DNA of 9,158 nucleotides, from contig DATDRS010000153.1 in the NCBI GenBank assembly GCA_035291605.1, forward strand, positions 1 through 9,158, in the 5' to 3' direction. Shown here in pieces: positions 4,934 through 9,158 of the stretch (position 1 is its first letter; every line of letters starts with the position of its first letter). A program made the translations under genes and the position numbers. Below the pieces are notes generated by a model that was not told where the DNA came from, ran no database searches, and saw only the letters and a list, made by a program, of their open reading frames with translations. The DNA comes from DATDRS01 sp035291605. GTDB taxonomy: Bacteria > Chloroflexota > Anaerolineae > Anaerolineales > UBA6663.

Positions 4934-4968
4934 CAGACCTTTGGGGTCTCTGAGACCCCAAAGGTCTG
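4934..4968. repeat. Dispersed-type palindrome, copy 2 (perfect 17-bp arms)
   Basis: CAGACCTTTGGGGTCTC (4934-4950) is the exact reverse complement of GAGACCCCAAAGGTCTG (4952-4968), with one central T. No T-run follows on either strand, so it is not an intrinsic terminator. It lies 73 nt past the DUF2726 stop codon and directly before the point where recognisable higB sequence begins. AGACC/GGTCT elements are shared with the palindrome at 2605-2637. Confidence 0.75.
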
Positions 4969-4982
4969 AAGTAGCTGGGTTG

Positions 4983-5183
4983 CGCCGTGGCGACTGGCGC
5001 GCCGGTTGGGACTTGAGAACGTACGTCATGATCCTTCGCTCCACACGCTGATGATGCAGCTTTAACATCAAGGGCAATCGGTATCGCGTCGTCGTCGCCG
5101 TTCAATACCAGCACAGCATCGTCTACATTCGCTTTGTCGGTACACATCAGGCATACGACAAGGTTGACGCCGCCGCCGTTTGA
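4983..5183 (+). pseudogene. higB: Remnant of a HigB-family toxin gene
   Basis: HigB toxins are ribosome-associated mRNA interferases encoded just before their HigA antitoxin. The last 41 codons here are typical: FNIKGNRYRVVVAVQYQ followed by IVYIRFVGTHQAYDKVDA and a TGA at 5181-5183. Further upstream in the same frame, WDLRTYV (from 5007) matches the segment usually found about 20 residues earlier. Between them the frame holds two adjacent TGA codons (5049-5054), while matching residues (for example HADDAA) appear in a neighbouring frame, indicating compensating indels. The N-terminal 40-45 residues and the start are absent; the palindrome at 4934-4968 occupies that position. The gene is broken. 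It lies 17 nt upstream of higA, the normal higBA order. Confidence 0.8.
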
Positions 5184-5200
5184 GACAGGAGTTTCTGACC

Positions 5201-5662
5201 ATGGACATTCGCCCCATCAAGACCGAGGCAGACTATCAATCCGCCCTGAAGGAAATCGAAGTCCTTTTTGAGGCTGCGCCCAACACGCCGGAAGGCGACC
5301 GATTGGATGTGTTGACCACCCTCGTGCAGGCCTACGAGGAACAACGCTATCCTATTGGCCTGCCTGACCCGATTGAGGCCATCCTGTATCACATGGAGAG
5401 TCGCGGCTTGACGCGCCGTGACCTGGAGCCTTTCGTCGGCCATCGGGCGCGCGTTTCCGAGATCCTCAACCGCAAACGCGCCCTCTCGCTGAGAATGATC
5501 CAGCAGCTTCATGCGGGGCTGGGCATTCCGGCGGAAGTCCTGCTCCAACCCTACCCGCTTGAGAGGGGCAAAGCACGGAGACGACTCCGAAGAACATTGC
5601 CGCCCACCCGGCGACTGCAACCGACGCGCTTTCCGCGCCGCCCTGGCCAACGCTCCGGTTAG
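5201..5662 (+). CDS. higA: HigA-family antitoxin (Xre-type HTH) with an Arg-rich C-terminal extension
   Basis: HigA binds and neutralises HigB and represses the higBA promoter through its helix-turn-helix. The 153-residue product opens with MDIRPIKTEADYQSALKEIE, typical of this antitoxin branch, followed by TPEGDRLDVLTTLVQAYE, then PDPIEAILYHMESRGLTRRD and HRARVSEILNRKRALSLRMI, an Xre-like HTH at about 58-115, and GIPAEVLLQPYPL. Relatives I know end soon after this point; here about 32 more residues follow, nearly free of acidic residues and rich in Arg and Pro (for example RRRLRRTLPPTRRLQP), which looks like read-through into non-homologous sequence. ATG at 5201 has AGGAG 9 nt upstream. With higB broken, this is an orphan antitoxin that may now serve only as a regulator. 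Confidence 0.9.
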   Translation: MDIRPIKTEADYQSALKEIEVLFEAAPNTPEGDRLDVLTTLVQAYEEQRYPIGLPDPIEAILYHMESRGLTRRDLEPFVGHRARVSEILNRKRALSLRMIQQLHAGLGIPAEVLLQPYPLERGKARRRLRRTLPPTRRLQPTRFPRRPGQRSG

Positions 5663-5679
5663 CGGTCGGGTGCTAACCG
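5656..5679 (+). repeat. Perfect 8-bp inverted repeat spanning the higA stop codon
   Basis: CGGTTAGC (5656-5663) pairs with GCTAACCG (5672-5679) across an 8-nt loop. The left arm contains the higA TAG. No T-run follows, so it is not a classical terminator; it may mark the junction where the higA tail meets foreign sequence or act in 3' end protection. Confidence 0.4.
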
Positions 5680-5704
5680 CGTAGGGGCGATTCCCGAAGC
5701 GCCC

Positions 5705-5888
5705 TTACTGCGCCCGGAGGATATGCGTGATGATCGTCGCGCCGCTGCCCCCGATGTTCTGCGCCATACCGACCGAAGGTCGCCCCAGCACCTGTCCCGC
5801 TCCGGCCTCTCCGCGCAATTGCTCTACGACCTCGACAATCTGAGACAGGCCCGTCGCGCCGACCAGGCGCCCGCCTTGAGGCCGCCCC
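5705..5888 (-). pseudogene. C-terminal scrap of a thiolase, frameshifted
   Basis: On the minus strand, codons ending at TAA (5707-5705) read RLVGATGLSQIVEVVEQLRG and, near the end, VGMAQNIGGSGATIITHILR, the hallmark C-terminus of thiolase-superfamily enzymes (acetyl-CoA acetyltransferase or SCP2-like thiolase), including the G-x-G near the end. The preceding GGLKAG, where intact thiolases have G-G-x-x-x-x-G-H-P-x-G-A-T-G, is in another frame (5883-5870), so a single-base frameshift lies near 5870. The catalytic His of the G-H-P motif is replaced by Arg-Leu. Everything upstream is missing: the sequence runs into the cyclase promoter region. A remnant is certain to the extent the motif is; which thiolase it was is unknown. 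Confidence 0.75.
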
Positions 5889-5926
5889 GCCTAGCGATGG
5901 GGACACACAAAAATCTGACGAGCACT

Positions 5927-5956
5927 CTGGCAGGATTTGCGCCTTGCGTGTATGCT
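5927..5956 (+). promoter_or_regulatory. Weak candidate promoter for the cyclase gene row
   Basis: CTGGCA (5927-5932; 4 of 6 to TTGACA) and TATGCT (5951-5956; 4 of 6 to TATAAT) are 18 nt apart, about 58 nt upstream of the cyclase ATG. It is the only pair with acceptable spacing that I found between the thiolase scrap and the cyclase. Confidence 0.3.
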
Positions 5957-6013
5957 GAGGCTGGCGCAGATAGGCGCCTCTCAGTCTTCGGCCAGCGCGA
6001 GAGAGGGCAGCCA

Positions 6014-6859
6014 ATGTCATCCCAACCCGATGAACGGGGGGAGCCTTCCAGCGGACAAACGGAATGGGCGCGGATACTCTGGCATTCCTATTTAACGGGC
6101 GACCGCTCTCAACTGAACACCCAGGTCAAAGTGATGCGGCAGATCTTCAAGCGCCTGCCGTCCGAGCCGCGCTGCAGGGTCTGCAACGCGCCGTTTCGCG
6201 GTCTGGGCGGCGCGGTGGTCAGCGTGTTTGGGTTTGGCGCCGGGCGATCGAGTTTCAACCCCAGCCTGTGCGACCGCTGTGAAAAAACCGTCAGAAAGCA
6301 TCAGGTGGGAACAGAGATTCAACTCACGATGCTCTTTGCCGATGTGCGCGGCTCAACCAACCTAGCCGAAGACATTGGCGCCTCTGCGTTTCACCGCCTC
6401 ATCAATCGCTATTACAAGGCCTGCACCGAGGTGCTTAGCCAGACTAATGCCCTCATCAACCGGCTGATCGGAGACGCGCTGATCGGCTTGTACGCGCCGG
6501 GAATTGCCGGGCCGGAACATGCGCGCACCGCCGTGGAAGCCGCCCGGGCGCTGCTCGAAGCCACAGGCCACGCTGATCCAGAAGGCCCCTGGATTCAGGT
6601 AGGGGTTGGGGTCCACACAGGCACGGTTTATGTAGGAGCAGTCGGATCCAGTGACAGTGTGAGTGACATCACAGTGCTGGGGGACGCCGCCAATACCGCC
6701 GCGCGGCTGGCCTCCCAGGCCCTCCCCGGGGAAATCCTGGTCAGCGAAAATACCTGTCACGCCGCCAAATTGAAATTGGAAGACTGTGAGCTTCGCACGC
6801 TCAAATTGAAAGGACGCCATGAACCCGTGGCCGCGCGTGTGATCCGTGTATCCGCATAA
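6014..6859 (+). CDS. Class III adenylate/guanylate cyclase with N-terminal Cys4 module
   Basis: A 281-residue soluble protein predicted to make cAMP or cGMP from ATP or GTP. Residues about 20-50 are helical, then CRVC (Cys54/Cys57) and CDRC (Cys86/Cys89) form a likely zinc- or iron-binding knuckle, an N-terminal arrangement I recall from Chloroflexota and actinobacterial cyclases. The catalytic domain covers about 101-279: LFADVRGST with metal-binding Asp110, LIGDALIGLY with the second metal Asp154, GVGVHTG, and VLGDAANTAAR with transition-state Asn227 and Arg231. The base-selecting Lys usually found just before I/L-G-D is Arg150, and the partner position is Thr220, so substrate choice is uncertain. 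ATG at 6014 has GAGAGGG 6 nt upstream. It is followed after 54 nt by the DUF6206-like gene and may be the sensor or signalling member of that row. Confidence 0.93.
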   Translation: MSSQPDERGEPSSGQTEWARILWHSYLTGDRSQLNTQVKVMRQIFKRLPSEPRCRVCNAPFRGLGGAVVSVFGFGAGRSSFNPSLCDRCEKTVRKHQVGTEIQLTMLFADVRGSTNLAEDIGASAFHRLINRYYKACTEVLSQTNALINRLIGDALIGLYAPGIAGPEHARTAVEAARALLEATGHADPEGPWIQVGVGVHTGTVYVGAVGSSDSVSDITVLGDAANTAARLASQALPGEILVSENTCHAAKLKLEDCELRTLKLKGRHEPVAARVIRVSA

Positions 6860-6913
6860 CCACCGTGCTCGAATCGATTCTGACGGGTGAGCCGAGATGA
6901 GAGGGAGGGCGCG

Positions 6914-7918
6914 ATGAATACTGAAAAGCACGTGCATCTCCAAAACCCTCGCGGCTTCCAAATCAACCTTGATCTGCTTCGAGAGTTCGAGCTGGGCCTC
7001 GAGCCCGCCGCGCCGGAGCAAAGCAAAATACCCGCTCGTATTCTGGGCTACGGGGAGATCAGCACGGTTTTTGAAATCCAGATTGAGTCCCTGCATGGCC
7101 TGGCCTGCAAGCGCCTGGCGATCTTCGAGTCGTTTGAGGAGATGGAAAAATACGAGGCCTCCTACGTCGAGTACAACCGCTTGCTGGAAGAAGTGATTGG
7201 CCTCCGCCTGCCGCCGCAGGGCTACGTCGCCTTTCCGGGCCGGGCGGGCCGCCCTATCTTGTATCTCCTCCAACGGAGGCTGCCTTCAGCCTGGATTGGT
7301 AACCAGGCGCTGCGCGTGCTGCCTCCTCGAGAGATGTCCGCGCTGATCAGACCTATCCTCAACGAATTGTGCAAGGTGTGGAATTTCAATCGCCGGCAGG
7401 GCCGCTGGCAGGTTGCGATTGACGGCCAACTCTCCAACTGGGTGGTTGAGGGTTTCGATGCCGGCCATCCCGTGCTCCATCAGCCGGTTTTCCTGATCTA
7501 CCTGGATACCAGCACGCCCCTCTTCCGCATCCACGGGAAGGAGCAGTTGGACTCGGAACTTTTCCTGCGCAACGCCCCCTCGTTCCTCGCGTGGTTGATC
7601 CGGCGCCTCTTCCTGAAAGACGTGATGAATCGTTACTACGACCTCCATTTGGTGGCCGTAGACCTGATCGCCAATTTCTACAAAGAGCAGCGGCCGGACC
7701 TGATCCCCGATCTCGTCGGGTGGGTGAACGACTTTTTCGCCAGAGAAGCAGCGAGCCTGGGGGTGAAACCGGTCGGGGAAAAGGAAGTTCGGTCTTACTA
7801 TCAGGAGGATGCTTTCATCTGGTCATTCTATCTGTCTGCGCGGAGGCTGGATCGTTTCATTCAAACGCGGCTCCTGAACCGTGAGTATCCGTACATCCTG
7901 CCCGGGAAAATCAAGCGA
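6914..7918 (+). CDS. DUF6206-like protein with protein-kinase-like fold residues
   Basis: A 335-residue cytoplasmic protein that resembles what I recall as DUF6206; no function is established to my knowledge. No signal peptide or membrane helix is seen. The sequence carries, in order, the landmarks of the protein-kinase-like (APH/choline-kinase) fold: a Gly-rich loop GYGEISTVFEI (45-55), ACKRL with Lys66, a helix with Glu86, a hinge-like ILYLLQRRLP (115-124), a catalytic-loop pattern VAIDGQLSNW (Asp170-x4-Asn175), and LIYLDTSTP with Asp198 in the metal-binding DFG position. The C-terminal half (EQLDSELFLRNAPSF and LKDVMNRYYDLH) is helical. ATG at 6914 follows GGGAGGG by 4 nt; an upstream in-frame GTG at 6887 lacks such a site. 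The stop is TAG at 7919-7921. It lies between the cyclase and the aminotransferase at about 54-nt gaps, probably co-transcribed. Kinase activity is inference. Confidence 0.85.
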
Positions 7919-7974
7919 TAGCCCGGCCCGGCGGACGCTCCGAGATTCTATGGCAAGGGAAGAAGGAGGCCAGC

Positions 7975-9158
7975 ATGTCGCTGATCGGTCTGGATTCCAA
8001 AGACAAGATCATCGAGAGGTTCGCCCAGCACGTCTCCAGCGGGAAGGCGGAGTTTTTCGCCCAGGCGGGCATTGATTTCGTCTTCGGAAAACGCGAGGGG
8101 GTTTACGTATGGGATGTGACTGGGCGGCGGTTGATTGATTGCCATTGTAATGGCGGCGTCTTCAATCTCGGACATCGTAATCCGCGCGTCGTTGCGGCGC
8201 TCCAAAAGGCTCTCGAAGAACTGGACATTGGCAATCACCACCTCATCAGCGAGCCGCGCGCCCGGCTGGCCGAGCGCTTGGCTGCCCTCTCCCCTGGCGA
8301 CCTCAATCGCGTTGTCTTTTGTGTTGGGGGAGGGGAGGCTGTGGACATGGCGCTCAAGCTGGCCCGCGGGCACACGCGGAGGGCGAAGGTCATCTCTGCC
8401 CAAGGGGGTTATCACGGCCACACGGGCCTCGCCCTCGCCGCCGGAGAGACGCAATATCGCGAGCCGTTCGAGCCGCTCTCCCCCGGCTTCGTCCAGGTTC
8501 CCTTCGGCGACCTCGACGCGCTCCGGGCCGTGATCGGCGCGGACACCGCCGCCGTGATCTTCGAGACCATCCCCGCCACGCTCGGCGTCGCCCTGCCGCC
8601 CGAGGATTTCTTCGCAGGCGTGCGCCGGTTGTGCGACGAGTTCGGGGCCGTAATGATCATGGACGAGGTGCAGACCGGGCTAGGGCGGTGCGGCGCGGTG
8701 TGGGGCATCAACACCTACGGCGTCGTCCCCGACATCATCGTCACGGCCAAAGGGCTTTCCGGCGGCCTCTATCCCATCTCGGCCCTGCTCTACCGCGAGT
8801 TCCTTAACCCGTTTCTCCACGCCAATCCGTTCATCCACATTTCGACGTTCGGCGGGTCGGAGGCAGGCTGTTGGGTGGCGCTCGAAGTGCTGAACGTTCT
8901 GGAAGAGCCGGGATTCCTCGACCACGTGCGGCGGATGGCGGGATCGTTCCGCGAGGGGCTAGGCGGATTGCAGAAGAAGCACGCGGGCGTTCTGCGGGAA
9001 GTGCGCCAGCGAGGGCTGATGATGGGCCTGAAGATGGCCGACCCGGCCTGCGGGCCGCTGATGACGCTGGCCGGGTTCCGGCACGGCCTCCTCGCCATCT
9101 ATGCCAATCACGATCCGTCCGTGCTGCAACTCCTGCCGCCGTTGATCATTCAAGCGCA
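7975..9158 (+). CDS. Class III PLP-dependent aminotransferase, 394 residues visible (runs off the window)
   Basis: A fold-type I, class III aminotransferase that moves an amino group from an omega-amino or similar donor to a 2-oxo acid. Visible motifs: VWDVTGRRLIDCHCNGG (45-61), the PLP phosphate loop CVGGGEAVD (116-124), GGYHGHTG (144-151), IFETIPAT with the usual Glu197, MDEVQTGLGRCG with cofactor-contacting Asp230, the Schiff-base Lys259 in TAKGLSGG, and STFGGSEAGC (290-299). All catalytic residues are present. The family is usually about 430-450 residues, so roughly 40-50 are missing at the right edge. ATG at 7975 has GGAGG 5 nt upstream. The GGGEAVD and TFGGSE variants differ from argD/gabT-type consensus (SGTEA, TFGGNP), so the substrate is not predicted. 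It lies 53 nt after the DUF6206-like gene, same strand. Confidence 0.95.
   Translation, partial: MSLIGLDSKDKIIERFAQHVSSGKAEFFAQAGIDFVFGKREGVYVWDVTGRRLIDCHCNGGVFNLGHRNPRVVAALQKALEELDIGNHHLISEPRARLAERLAALSPGDLNRVVFCVGGGEAVDMALKLARGHTRRAKVISAQGGYHGHTGLALAAGETQYREPFEPLSPGFVQVPFGDLDALRAVIGADTAAVIFETIPATLGVALPPEDFFAGVRRLCDEFGAVMIMDEVQTGLGRCGAVWGINTYGVVPDIIVTAKGLSGGLYPISALLYREFLNPFLHANPFIHISTFGGSEAGCWVALEVLNVLEEPGFLDHVRRMAGSFREGLGGLQKKHAGVLREVRQRGLMMGLKMADPACGPLMTLAGFRHGLLAIYANHDPSVLQLLPPLIIQA

Larger units (their letters stand above)
5663..6013. other. Region between higA and the cyclase gene
   Basis: Apart from the thiolase scrap (5705-5888) and half of the inverted repeat at the higA stop, nothing coding is supported. 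A plus-strand frame is open upstream of the cyclase from 5723, but its translation lacks domain character and overlaps the thiolase remnant, so it was not used to extend the cyclase. A weak promoter candidate lies at 5927-5956. Confidence 0.5.

Noticed and set aside
4934..4968. Perfect palindrome as an intrinsic terminator of the DUF2726 gene
   Set aside because: Neither strand has a T-run after the stem.
5090..5100. GTC/TCG triplet run as a microsatellite
   Set aside because: Only three repeats, explained by the V-V-V of the HigB remnant.
5147..5650. Minus-strand open frame of 167 codons opposite higA
   Set aside because: higA is recognisable and has a ribosome binding site; the antisense product has no domain character.
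5723..6013. 97-codon N-terminal extension of the cyclase
   Set aside because: It lacks domain character, overlaps the thiolase scrap on the other strand, and ATG 6014 has a well-placed purine-rich binding site.
6362..7273. Minus-strand open frame of 303 codons under the cyclase and DUF6206-like genes
   Set aside because: Antisense to two well-supported genes, with no recognisable motif and no ribosome binding site.
7948..8454. Minus-strand open frame of 168 codons opposite the aminotransferase start
   Set aside because: Mirror frame of a gene with all class III aminotransferase motifs.
1..9158. CRISPR array, tRNA, rRNA, integrase or transposase
   Set aside because: No regularly spaced repeats, no tRNA-like cloverleaf, and no protein with recombinase or transposase motifs were seen on either strand.

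Overview
The window looks like chromosomal DNA from a high-GC member of the Chloroflexota, most likely an Anaerolineae-type lineage. This rests on gene content and style: a small LysM lipoprotein with Thr/Pro-rich linkers, a class III cyclase with a two-CxxC N-terminal module, a protein resembling DUF6206, and dispersed GGTCT/AGACC palindromes. No rRNA, tRNA, CRISPR array or transposase is visible. The assignment is inference, since no marker gene was compared.

Left block (1-3345, all minus strand): the N-terminal two thirds of glutamate racemase (murI) with a possible leaderless promoter; a 49-codon C-terminal scrap of a SAM-dependent methyltransferase; a class I glutamine amidotransferase-like hydrolase (peptidase C26, PuuD-like); ribosomal protein L19 (rplS) with its own promoter, leader hairpin and terminator; a Nudix ADP-ribose pyrophosphatase; and a secreted LysM lipoprotein. 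These are housekeeping genes rather than one pathway. Two of them (C26 hydrolase and Nudix) start just after the T-tract of the previous gene's terminator.

Middle block (about 3390-5900): a gene-poor, partly more AT-rich stretch that looks like a site of gene gain and decay. It holds a 37-codon hydrophobic ORF, an open fragment without a start codon, two unknown small ORFs coupled by ATGA, a DUF2726-type nuclease-fold protein, a perfect 17-bp-arm palindrome, a broken higB toxin followed by an intact higA antitoxin with an unusual Arg-rich tail, and a frameshifted C-terminal scrap of a thiolase on the minus strand.

Right block (6014-9158, all plus strand): a class III adenylate/guanylate cyclase with a Cys4 module, a DUF6206-like protein, and a class III PLP aminotransferase cut by the window edge. 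They are spaced about 54 nt apart, the last two have good ribosome binding sites, and they may form one operon. The DUF6206-like protein shows an ordered set of protein-kinase-like fold residues (Gly-rich loop, Lys66, Glu86, Asp170/Asn175, Asp198). The most interesting candidate system in the window is therefore a nucleotide cyclase, a kinase-like protein and an aminotransferase encoded side by side.
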